Positions 29,562 through 38,622 of a stretch of DNA of 64,000 nt are shown piece by piece. Each line of letters begins with the position of its first letter. Position 1 is the stretch's first letter. Location: assembly GCF_963664075.1 (NCBI RefSeq), contig NZ_OY760916.1, positions 717,501 to 781,500 of the forward strand. The letters run 5' to 3'. The position numbers and the translations under genes were made by a program. The notes beneath the pieces were generated by a model that saw only the letters and a list, made by a program, of their open reading frames with translations, was not told where the DNA came from and ran no database searches. The stretch comes from an uncultured Desulfobulbus sp. Its GTDB lineage: Bacteria; Desulfobacterota; Desulfobulbia; Desulfobulbales; Desulfobulbaceae.

Positions 29562-29620
29562 CGGACCTTATCGCACTAGAGCCCTCAAAGCCACGGTTTC
29601 CAAACCGTGGCTTTTTTTTT
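29523..29620 (+). promoter_or_regulatory. Transcription attenuator: protector, antiterminator and terminator helices
   Basis: Three mutually exclusive helices can be drawn. A protector hairpin is CACAG (29523-29527) with CTGTG (29533-29537). The antiterminator is GGAAACTGTGGC (29528-29539) pairing with GCCACGGTTTCC (29590-29601), 12 pairs with one G-U. The terminator is AGCCACGGTTT (29589-29599) with AAACCGTGGCT (29602-29612), followed by nine T. The antiterminator 5' arm lies in the leader frame just after the Leu codons, so a stalled ribosome leaves it free, while a ribosome that reaches the stop disrupts it. Confidence 0.88.
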
Positions 29621-29641
29621 GTCTTTTTGACGGAGAATACA

Positions 29642-31333
29642 ATGGATCAGGAATCGTTGAAAAAGTATCGTCCTTACCCGCAGGTCCAGTTACAGAATCG
29701 GACCTGGCCGGACAAGGTAATCAGCAAAGCGCCAACCTGGTGCAGCGTCGACCTGCGCGACGGCAACCAGGCACTCATTCAGCCGATGAATCTGGAGGAA
29801 AAACTGGAGATGTTCCAGCTCCTGGTTGCAATCGGCTTTAAAGAGATCGAGGTTGGTTTTCCTTCCGCTTCGCAGATTGAATACGATTTTCTCCGTCTCC
29901 TCATCGATGGTGGTCATATTCCCGCAGGCGTGGTGCCCCAGGTTCTGACCCAGGCGCGTGAAGGCTTGATTCGTAAGACCTACGCGGCCTTAAATGGCTC
30001 CCCCGAAGGTGTGGTTCACATGTACAACTCCACCTCCACTCTGCAGCGCAATGTGGTCTTTAAAAAAGGGCGTAAAGAGATTGTCGATCTCGGCGTCGCC
30101 GGTGCCAAGTTGGTCCATGCCCTGGCAAAAGATGTGGATACCAATATTCGCTACGAGTATTCGCCGGAGAGTTTCACTGGGACCGAGCTGGACTTTGCTC
30201 TGGAAATCTGTGAGGCGATCATGGATGTCTTCGAGCCGACCCCGGAGAATCCGGTGATTCTCAACTTGCCGGCGACTGTGGAGATGTCTACCCCCAACAT
30301 CTATGCCGACCAGATCGAGTGGTTCTGCCAGAATCTGAAAAACCGGGATTGTGCGATTATCAGTGTTCACACCCATAATGATCGGGGGGCAGCAGTCGCG
30401 GCCTCTGAGTTGGCCCTGATGGCGGGTGCTGACCGGGTGGAAGGAACACTCTTTGGTAATGGCGAACGAACCGGCAACGTGGATCTGTTGACCCTGGCCC
30501 TGAATATGTTCTCCCAGGGCGTTGATCCGGAACTGGATTTTTCTTCGATTAATCGGGTGGTCAATGTCTACGAGCGTTGTACCAAGTTAAAGGTTCATCC
30601 CCGTCATCCCTATGCCGGTGAGTTGGTCTACACCGCCTTCTCCGGATCGCACCAGGATGCCATCAACAAGGGAATGACCGCGCTTGACCTGACCGAGAGC
30701 CCCCTCTGGGAGGTCCCTTACCTGCCCATTGATCCCCAGGATCTGGGGCGGACCTATGAGTCGATTATCCGCATCAACTCCCAGTCCGGAAAGGGCGGCG
30801 TTGCCTATATCATGGACCATGAGTTTGGCTATAAACTGCCCAAGGCCATGCATCCGGGATTTGGCCGAGTGATTCAGGAAGTCTCCGATGAAATAGGAGA
30901 CGAGCTCAGCCCGGATATGATCATGCACACCTTTGAGAAGGAATATCTCCTCAATGCAAACGGCTATGTCCTCAAGTCCTTCAACGTGCTCAAACGGCAT
31001 ATTGAAAAGGATGAGGAAAAATCCGTAGCCGAGATCGAAGCTGTAGTTGCTGTGCACGGAGAAGATACAACCGTGCATGCTGTGGGCAATGGTCCGCTGG
31101 ATGCCTTCTGTGCGGCCTTGCGCTCCGGCTTGGGCATGCAGTTTGTCCTCCATTCCTACCATGAGCACGCACTGACCCAGGGAAGCTCGTCCAAGGCTGT
31201 GAGTTATATCGAGGTGTTGGATCAGGATAACGAGAGCTGGTGGGGTGCCGGTGTGGATACCGATATTATCGTTGCCTCGATCAAGTCGCTCTTAAGCGCG
31301 CTCAATCGTTCTTCAGCCAAAAATAAGGGGTGA
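29642..31333 (+). CDS. leuA: 2-isopropylmalate synthase (type 2)
   Basis: Condenses acetyl-CoA with 2-oxoisovalerate, the first step of leucine synthesis. About 563 residues, the length of the fungal/actinobacterial type. Catalytic TIM-barrel motifs include [17 protein letters not shown] (metal Asp), the [37 protein letters not shown] metal/His region and [11 protein letters not shown]. The C-terminal LeuA allosteric domain (about 440-560) should bind leucine for feedback inhibition. ATG is chosen with GGAG six bases upstream; an in-frame TTG five codons earlier is less likely. It is controlled by the attenuator just upstream. creA follows after four bases. Confidence 0.95.
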   Translation: MDQESLKKYRPYPQVQLQNRTWPDKVISKAPTWCSVDLRDGNQALIQPMNLEEKLEMFQLLVAIGFKEIEVGFPSASQIEYDFLRLLIDGGHIPAGVVPQVLTQAREGLIRKTYAALNGSPEGVVHMYNSTSTLQRNVVFKKGRKEIVDLGVAGAKLVHALAKDVDTNIRYEYSPESFTGTELDFALEICEAIMDVFEPTPENPVILNLPATVEMSTPNIYADQIEWFCQNLKNRDCAIISVHTHNDRGAAVAASELALMAGADRVEGTLFGNGERTGNVDLLTLALNMFSQGVDPELDFSSINRVVNVYERCTKLKVHPRHPYAGELVYTAFSGSHQDAINKGMTALDLTESPLWEVPYLPIDPQDLGRTYESIIRINSQSGKGGVAYIMDHEFGYKLPKAMHPGFGRVIQEVSDEIGDELSPDMIMHTFEKEYLLNANGYVLKSFNVLKRHIEKDEEKSVAEIEAVVAVHGEDTTVHAVGNGPLDAFCAALRSGLGMQFVLHSYHEHALTQGSSSKAVSYIEVLDQDNESWWGAGVDTDIIVASIKSLLSALNRSSAKNKG

Positions 31334-31337
31334 GAGT

Positions 31338-31841
31338 ATGAAACGTTGTTTCAGTCTGGTTGCCGGTGTGCTCCTTCTTGTCTCAGCCGTGCAGGCAGGG
31401 GCGGAAGAGATCGGCGAGGTCAGTACCACCTTTAAGCTCATCGGGGCCAACAACAAGATTGTGATCGAGGCTTTTGACGATCCCGATATTGCGGGGGCCA
31501 CCTGTTATGTCTCCCGGGCGAAAACCGGGGGGATCAAGGGGAGTCTTGGGGTGGCGGAAGATCGCTCCAACGCTTCGATCTCCTGCAGGCAGACCGGGCC
31601 GATCGTGTTGCCTGGCGATGTTATTGCCGGTAAGGAGGATGGGAAGCGGGTCTTCCGTAAATCCACCTCGCTGCTCTTTAAAAAACTCCAGGTGGTGCGC
31701 TTCTATGACAAGAAGCGCCATACGCTGGTCTATCTTTCCTACAGTGATCGTATTATTGATGGATCCCCCAAAAATTCCATCTCCACCATCGTCCTGCCTC
31801 AGGCCTTTGCGGGGCAACGGGGTGTGATTCAGGGGAATTGA
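31338..31841 (+). CDS. creA: CreA family periplasmic protein
   Basis: 167 residues with a clear signal peptide ([21 protein letters not shown]). The mature part carries the CreA-family sequence [24 protein letters not shown], then [20 protein letters not shown] and the [18 protein letters not shown] stretch. The molecular function of CreA is not established. It follows leuA by four bases and is probably co-transcribed, but a role in leucine synthesis is not implied. A terminator lies just downstream. Confidence 0.88.
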   Translation: MKRCFSLVAGVLLLVSAVQAGAEEIGEVSTTFKLIGANNKIVIEAFDDPDIAGATCYVSRAKTGGIKGSLGVAEDRSNASISCRQTGPIVLPGDVIAGKEDGKRVFRKSTSLLFKKLQVVRFYDKKRHTLVYLSYSDRIIDGSPKNSISTIVLPQAFAGQRGVIQGN

Positions 31842-31850
31842 TCGTCTATG

Positions 31851-31884
31851 CTCCTGTCTGCTTCTGCGGGCAGGAGTTTTTTTT
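31851..31884 (+). terminator. Rho-independent terminator after creA
   Basis: CTCCTGTCTGC and GCGGGCAGGAG form a stem with a short loop, followed by eight T residues. It closes the leuA-creA transcript. Confidence 0.85.
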
Positions 31885-31933
31885 GATAGTGCCTTGGTTT
31901 ATGCTTGATTTCTCCTGTAAAGGATAGGGCTTT

Positions 31934-31959
31934 CGGTGGGCACAAAAACGTGCTCACCG
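31934..31959. repeat. GGTGGGCAC palindrome
   Basis: CGGTGGGCAC and GTGCTCACCG are inverted with a six-base A-rich loop. It belongs to the same type as the larger element at 54749-54830. Confidence 0.55.
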
Positions 31960-32002
31960 ACCGATATGCTCTTGTATCGGGCCATTTGTCTGTTGCCCTC
32001 AT

Positions 32003-32082
32003 TTTGAGGTTCGTGCCTCACCGCCAACCTACATCGGTTCCAGGGAGCATGGTAGGTTGGAGGTAGCGAAGGAACCCCAATA
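32003..32082. repeat. Head-to-head pair of GTAGGTTGG...AACCCCAAC repeats
   Basis: Two inverted units (GGTTCGTGCCTCACCGCC at the left, GGAGGTAGCGAAGGAACCCC at the right) meet at AACCTAC...GTAGGTT. The element is about 80 bases with no coding content. It sits immediately upstream of the frameshifted glycosyltransferase. The same paired layout recurs at 55690-55769. Confidence 0.75.
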
Positions 32083-32114
32083 AAACAGGTGTTTTTGATC
32101 GACTGCATCTGCCC

Positions 32115-32970
32115 ATGAAGATCCTGCATCTCATCAGTCAGCATCCTGAAAGTACGGGGAGTGGTTTTTATCTTCAAAACCTTCTCCGCCAGGCAGCTCT
32201 AGCCGGACATGAAAATTTCTTGGTGGCTGGCCTTTCGGGGGAAAACGATACCGCAGTTAGAAGGTATCCGTGCCGCTGCCTGTCGCTTCGTCCATTTTGA
32301 GCAGGGGCAGCTCGATTTTCTTCTTCCCGGCATGAGTGATGTCATGCCGTACCCCAGTGCCGTGTTCGGTCAGCTGACAATAGCCCAGATTGAGCGCTAT
32401 GAAGAGGCCTTCTCAGAAGTGCTCGATCAGGCCGTGGAAGCCTGTACTCCCGATATTATCCACAGCCATCACCTCTGGTTGGCCTCTGCCATCATCCGAA
32501 AACGTTTCCCCTCTCTGGCAATGGTCACTTCCTGCCATTCCACCGATCTGCGCCAGTTTCAGCAGTGTCCGCATCTACGCGAGCGGGGCCTTACTCCCTG
32601 CCAACAGATAGACAGGATCCTTGCGCTCAGCCGCTATCAGGCCGCACAGATCCAAGCATTATATAAGATCCCGGCAGAGCGGATCGATATCGTTGGAGGC
32701 GGCTTTGACTCTGCCCGTTTTTCGCTCCAGAAAAAAGAAGCGGGGCCACCGGTGCAGTTGCTCTCTGCCGGAAAACTCAGCCTGGCCAAAGGCGTGGACT
32801 GTTTGCTTCGAGCAATTCGTTCCTTTGATCCACGTCGTGTCCATCTTCACCTGGTGGGGTCAGGTTCGGGGCCAGAAGAACAGTGCTGTCTTGCGCTCGC
32901 TAGAGAGGCGGGAGACCTGGTGAGCGTTCAAGGTCGGTTGAACCAGGAGGAACTGGCCCGGCTCATGGGC
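32115..32970 (+). pseudogene. Glycosyltransferase (GT4-like), frameshifted and 3'-truncated
   Basis: The N-terminus MKILHLISQHPESTGSGFYLQNLL is a typical GT4 start but lies in a different frame from the rest. Homologous-looking sequence switches frame around 32245-32262, after GENDT, and continues as RAAACRFVHFEQGQLDFLLPG. It goes on to HSHHLWLASAIIRKRFP, the ILALSRYQAAQIQALYKIP stretch and LLSAGKLSLAKGVDCLLRAI. After EELARLMGQ, near 32965, the expected donor-binding end (E-x7-E region) is missing and the sequence runs into the reverse complement of another gene. It therefore has two lesions: a single-base-type frameshift and loss of the last 80-100 residues. A sequencing error could explain the first but not the second. 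Confidence 0.7.
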
Positions 32971-33446
32971 CAGTTCATGGGGGCCAACGGATTCTCTCTG
33001 GGGAGTTGTAAGCCATCGGTGAAAAGAAGAATGTCGCTGACCCCGGTAAGTTCCTCATAGCCGTGGTGAATAAAGTCCATGGTTTCAGGCTCACCGTTGA
33101 GTACCCCATACCTTCTATTCATCTGCAAACGGACCTTGCGAATCTGGTCGGCCAGGACCTCATGAATGCGCATCCCCGGTTCCACTGTCATTTCTTTCAT
33201 AGTTGCAGTGCTCTGCAAAGGATGGGCTGCAATGGTGGCCGCAAGTCGTCCACCGGTCATCCCTTTCTGCAAGCGTCGACCATCAAGGCTTGTCGCCCCG
33301 TCAAAGCCACCTAAAATGTTCCCCTGTTCAAGCAGGACATCCTCATTGATGGTTCCGCTGCCCTGTTCGAGAAGCGAGTCTGTGTTTTCCAGGGAAAGAG
33401 GAGGATTGAAGGTGGTTGGTTCAAGATAGAAGCCGGGCAGGTACAT
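32970..33446 (-). pseudogene. PP2C-like phosphatase remnant, 3'-truncated
   Basis: On the minus strand the frame begins MYLPGFYLEP and carries PP2C-like features: INEDVLLEQGNILGGFDGATSLDG (metal-binding Asp in DGATSL), GGRLAATIAAH, RYGVLNGEPE and DILLFTDGL. Past LQLPRENPLAP the frame enters the convergent glycosyltransferase remnant. The product would be about 160 residues, against roughly 270-300 for a complete protein of this kind. The family call rests on motif recognition only. It meets the glycosyltransferase tail-to-tail, so one deletion probably removed both 3' ends. Confidence 0.5.
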
Positions 33447-33698
33447 AGAGCGCGTATGGAGCGTGGTTGGGGATTCTGTAAGATTTGATTCCCAGAATAT
33501 AAGGTACGCATCTCATTCGTGCCAATATGTAGTTGTAATGATGAAGATGGTTTCTATAGGTTTTTTTTTATGTTGGTATCGTGCTACCCTTTTCAAGGGC
33601 CTGCTGTCACCCTGCGACAGGGGGGGCTTGTGTAACGGTAACGGTCGGGCGTGTTGGTGACGAGGATGATCTTGTCAAAGAGCTCCGCCATGTCGTAG

Positions 33699-34586
33699 TT
33701 ATCGTCCGATTTGTTCTTTTAGAATCTGCAAGAAGTTATCCCTGCTTGTGCTTGGCATGTTCTCTTTGAAGACGATGTGGATTTCAAGGGATGGGCATTC
33801 GCCAATGAGTTGTTTGAAGACTATCTGTTCTGGAGCTCTTTTTTGGATACTCTCCGGAACAATAGCGATACCTATCGATGCTGCAGCCAGAGATAGGGCT
33901 GCGGATTTGGTGACAGCCTCTTGCACAATTTTGGGGCTGAAGCCATGGAGGGCAAAGATCCGCATCCACTCATCATAAAGGTGGGGCTGGGATGATCGGG
34001 GGAAAAAAATGAATTCCTCCTGGGCGAGGTCCTTGATCTGCACAGCCCTTTTTGGGGCTAAAGGATGTCCTTTGGGTACGGCGAGGGCATATGATTCCTG
34101 ATGAAATTTGACACAGCCCAGCCCGGTGGTGTCATGTCGAAATAGTCGCACCACACCCGCATCGATTTCGCCGCTCAAAACCGCCTGCAGCTGGGCATTG
34201 GTCGGCATTTCCACCAGGCCCAATTGTACTTTTGGGTATCGCTGTTTAAATGCTCTGATCCTGTCAGCAAGAGGCGTATCCAACGCCGGACCTATATAGC
34301 CAAGAGCAAGGTGCCCCTCTTCTCCTGTGGCGACCGCCCGCAAACTTTCGTAGGCGCGGTCAATTTTCGCCAATATCTCCTTTGCTTCCAACAGAAGGTG
34401 CTTCCCCGCAGGAGTCAGGGAAACAAAGCGCTTATTTCTGGTAAACAGGTCTATACCGAGTTCATCTTCAAATTTTTTAATCTGTTGACTCAAAGGGGGC
34501 TGAGAAATGTTGAGTTTTTTTGCAGCCCTCCCAAAGTGGAGTTCTTCAGCCACTGCGCGAAAGTATCGAAGCTGTTTTGTTTCCAT
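33699..34586 (-). CDS. LysR-family transcriptional regulator
   Basis: 295 residues. The N-terminal winged helix-turn-helix METKQLRYFRAVAEELHFGRAAKKLNISQPPLSQQIKKFEDELGIDLFTR is followed by a periplasmic-binding-protein-like effector domain (about 90-295). It is divergent from an aldo/keto reductase gene, with 114 bases between. By the usual LysR pattern it probably controls that gene and itself. The intergenic A/T-rich stretch is suitable for a LysR operator but no specific site is assigned. The effector is unknown. The 3' side borders the decayed region. Confidence 0.92.
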   Translation of the reverse strand: METKQLRYFRAVAEELHFGRAAKKLNISQPPLSQQIKKFEDELGIDLFTRNKRFVSLTPAGKHLLLEAKEILAKIDRAYESLRAVATGEEGHLALGYIGPALDTPLADRIRAFKQRYPKVQLGLVEMPTNAQLQAVLSGEIDAGVVRLFRHDTTGLGCVKFHQESYALAVPKGHPLAPKRAVQIKDLAQEEFIFFPRSSQPHLYDEWMRIFALHGFSPKIVQEAVTKSAALSLAAASIGIAIVPESIQKRAPEQIVFKQLIGECPSLEIHIVFKENMPSTSRDNFLQILKEQIGR

Positions 34587-34700
34587 GTTTTATATATGCG
34601 TATCGTATTAGAGAGATAAAATTAATATATTTTACATATTACATGGCCGTCGCTATCTTGACCAGCACATAGAGGTACAATATTCATTTAAGGAGACGGT

Positions 34701-35696
<996 letters not shown>

Positions 35697-35885
35697 GACA
35701 GGATGTGAAATCACTGTTTCTCCATAGAAAATGATCTGGAAGGATTTATGAGACAGCAGCGGAAATACGGAAAAAAGGGATGATGGGCCCCACTCTGTTA
35801 TTTCAGAAATCGACTTGCCTCTTGGGAAATTAGGGTAGTGGGTTGTGATGATTGAGGAAAATAAGAAGTAGTTGTGATATAGCTA

Positions 35886-38417
35886 ATGGAGCAAAGAATA
35901 TTTAATATCATAAAGAATAATCAAGGATATAAAATTTTGGTAAAGTATTTTGTGATTTTACTATCGTTTTTCCTGATAAATAGTGAAAACTCGTTAGCTA
36001 TGCTCACTAGTTCACAATCTTCATCCAGAGATGAAGGTGGTCGGGATTATGTCATAGATGATTTAACTAGACTAGCGCCTGCAAAAAATAATGAAACTAC
36101 GTTTCCGCCGAATAATTTTTGGAGATATTTTGAATGTGTAAATGGAATTCAACCGTCTGATCCAGAAAAAATTGCTCAAGCCTGTATGCAAGCTGCTGCT
36201 GATGGCGATGATAGGGCAAGCTTGCTCGTTGCACTTCTTTATTTCATTGGGAAAGGTGTCCCCGAAGATGAAAGGAAGGGGCTGGAATGGTTAAGGCGAT
36301 CGTCAGACTTGGATAATCCTATTGCTCAGCTTACTCTTGCCTTCATTGAACTGATCAAGCCAAAGCCAGATTTCGCAAGTGCATTTCATTTGGCGAAGGA
36401 ATCCTATGATGCGGGGTTTGTTGAAGCTGGTTTTTTGCTTGCTCTTGTTTATCTGGATGGAAAAGGTGTCGAGAAAAATTACGCTATTGCTAAAAAATAT
36501 CTCCTCGAACTCGATCCGAAATTTCCAGAGGCCCAATATGTCCTTGGGGGCATGGCTTTGAAAGGGTATGGAGGACCGGTTGATTTGGAGTTAGCAATCC
36601 AATATTTGACGTCAGCGGCAGAGTCTGGGTGTCTGTCTGCCATGGACTTACTTGCTTTTGTATATCTTGAAAATAAGGGCCATCAAAACGAAAAATGTGC
36701 ACGTAAATGGCTGGAGCGCTGTGCACAAGAGAAGTATCCAAACTGTCAGTACAATTTGGGGTATATGTATGAGAAGGGGCTGGGTGGGGAGCAAAACGAT
36801 GACAATGCGCTACGTTATTATCGACTAGCGGCCCAAAACAATCATATTGCTGCACAATATAAATTGGGATTGGCATATGATAAAGGAAGGGGCGTCCTTC
36901 CTGATTATCAAAATGCAGTTTATTGGATCATGGTAGCTGCTAATGGTGGTTATCCAGATGCGCAAAATGTACTTGGGACTTTTTACGCCAACGGTACTGG
37001 TGTGGGAAAAAATCAGAATTTAGCTGCCAAATGGTTTAGGAAAGCGGCTGAACAAGGAAATCTCAATGCTAAAGCCAATCTCTGGCAAATGTTTTTGAGG
37101 AACGAATTAAAGCAATCGAGCAGGAAACAATGTTTGCTTTGGCTCAAAGAAGCCGCCGCCAGCGGTCACCCTATGGCTGAGCATTGCTTAGGGTTGCTTT
37201 ATCTCGATGGTACATATGTAAAACAAGATAGTGGGCAAGCATGGAAACTTATCGAGCTTGCTGCAAATGCTGGATATGCTCCTGCTCAACATGATTTGGG
37301 GGTTAAGTATCGTGATGGCATGACTGAAAAGGAGAGCTACGCCGAGGCGTTGAAGTGGTTTGATAAAGCTGCCAAACAAGGCGATAGGATATCGGCAACA
37401 GAAATTGGTATCTTTTATCTTTATGGTAAGGGAGTCATCCAGGATTTTGCTAAAGCCTTTTCGTTGTTAAGTGATAACGCTGCAGAAGGGGTTGCTTTAG
37501 CCCAATATCACCTCAGTTTGATGTATTTATTTGGACAGGGAATCCCCAAGAATGGTGAAACAGCATTCTTTTGGATGGAAAAAGCAACTGCAAGTGAGGA
37601 TCCTAGAATAGCAGCTGGGGTCTATCTTATGCTCGGAAATTTTTATTGTAACGGGGTCGGTGTAGAGAAAAATGTGGCCTATGCATTGGCCTGCTATGAG
37701 ACATCCGCAAGCAAGGGAAATTCAGCAGGTGCTTATAACGCTGGCGGCTTCTATCTGGAGGGGATTGGTACGTCAAAGAATCTTGAAAAAGCTGTGAAAT
37801 ACCTGACCATGGCTATGGAAGGAGGACATGCGGAAGCACCGCGTTTACTGGGGGAGCTATACTATAATGGTAAGCTTGCTACTGATCTGAATAAGGCAAA
37901 GTATTTTGGCCAGATAGCGTTGCAACGTGGGGACGTGAAGGCAGCCGCTTTTCTCAAAGCGATAAAGAATCTGGAGTTAGTGGAAAAAAATCCTCTTTAT
38001 GTTAAGTACAAACAAGGTGTTAGGTCGATTAATAAGGGGGACTTAGAATTGGCAGAAACAACATTTCGGGAACTTCTTGCTTATCCCGAGTTTGCAGGGC
38101 AAAGCTATCTCAATTTAGGCATTATTTTCGGCATGAAAAAGAATTATGGTGCGTCGATCGATAATTTTCAAAAAGCTTTGCAAATTGATCCGCAAAACGC
38201 AGATACCTGGGGAAATCTAGGTTACACGTATATGCAGATGGGATGGTGGCAAAAAGCAGTAGACGCGCTAAAAACTGCTTTGAAATGGGACCCGAATCAT
38301 CAGCGTTCCCAGGTCAACCTGAGGAATGCCCGAAAAATACTTATGGAAATTAAAACGCATGGCAAAGCTTCAGTCATTCAATTGAGAGGTGATTTACGTG
38401 AAGAGGTCATTGCCTAA
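35886..38417 (+). CDS. Large Sel1-repeat protein with C-terminal TPRs, exported
   Basis: 843 residues. A hydrophobic N-terminal segment (ILVKYFVILLSFFLI) is probably a signal or anchor. More than a dozen Sel1-like repeats of about 36 residues follow (for example AQYKLGLAYDKGRGVLPDYQNAVYWI and AQYHLSLMYLFGQGIPKNGETAFFWM), spanning about 85-690. At least two TPRs then occupy about 735-815 (NADTWGNLGYTYMQMGWWQKAVDAL). Such proteins are adaptors; the partner is unknown. The gene is clearly more A/T-rich than its neighbours and stands alone, which suggests separate acquisition. The Shine-Dalgarno is poor, so the exact start is unsure. No terminator was seen. Confidence 0.85.
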   Translation: MEQRIFNIIKNNQGYKILVKYFVILLSFFLINSENSLAMLTSSQSSSRDEGGRDYVIDDLTRLAPAKNNETTFPPNNFWRYFECVNGIQPSDPEKIAQACMQAAADGDDRASLLVALLYFIGKGVPEDERKGLEWLRRSSDLDNPIAQLTLAFIELIKPKPDFASAFHLAKESYDAGFVEAGFLLALVYLDGKGVEKNYAIAKKYLLELDPKFPEAQYVLGGMALKGYGGPVDLELAIQYLTSAAESGCLSAMDLLAFVYLENKGHQNEKCARKWLERCAQEKYPNCQYNLGYMYEKGLGGEQNDDNALRYYRLAAQNNHIAAQYKLGLAYDKGRGVLPDYQNAVYWIMVAANGGYPDAQNVLGTFYANGTGVGKNQNLAAKWFRKAAEQGNLNAKANLWQMFLRNELKQSSRKQCLLWLKEAAASGHPMAEHCLGLLYLDGTYVKQDSGQAWKLIELAANAGYAPAQHDLGVKYRDGMTEKESYAEALKWFDKAAKQGDRISATEIGIFYLYGKGVIQDFAKAFSLLSDNAAEGVALAQYHLSLMYLFGQGIPKNGETAFFWMEKATASEDPRIAAGVYLMLGNFYCNGVGVEKNVAYALACYETSASKGNSAGAYNAGGFYLEGIGTSKNLEKAVKYLTMAMEGGHAEAPRLLGELYYNGKLATDLNKAKYFGQIALQRGDVKAAAFLKAIKNLELVEKNPLYVKYKQGVRSINKGDLELAETTFRELLAYPEFAGQSYLNLGIIFGMKKNYGASIDNFQKALQIDPQNADTWGNLGYTYMQMGWWQKAVDALKTALKWDPNHQRSQVNLRNARKILMEIKTHGKASVIQLRGDLREEVIA

Positions 38418-38622
38418 AACTCGGAGATGGTAACTCAAATGAATATGGGAGGGCAAAACTAGTAATGGCTTGAAATGAGCTGAATATAGATTTTAAGATT
38501 GTTTATACCAAAAAACGCGCTCCCAAAACTGCTCATGCTTGTCTGGCAAAACGCAACCAGCCCAATAAAGGCCCAAGTAAGGCGGCCAGCTTTTCTTTCG
38601 TATTGTCTCCGAAAAATTTCGT

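Noticed and set aside
32209..33060. Intact 283-residue glycosyltransferase starting MKISWWLAF
   Set aside because: The true N-terminus is in another frame upstream, and the C-terminal 30 residues are antisense to the phosphatase remnant, so this frame is a fragment.
33597..33711. Minus-strand stretch after the LysR gene that reads DNYDMAELFDKIILVTN
   Set aside because: It looks protein-like and could be a fragment of a lost gene, but it overlaps the LysR end, is under 40 codons and I could not assign it to a family.
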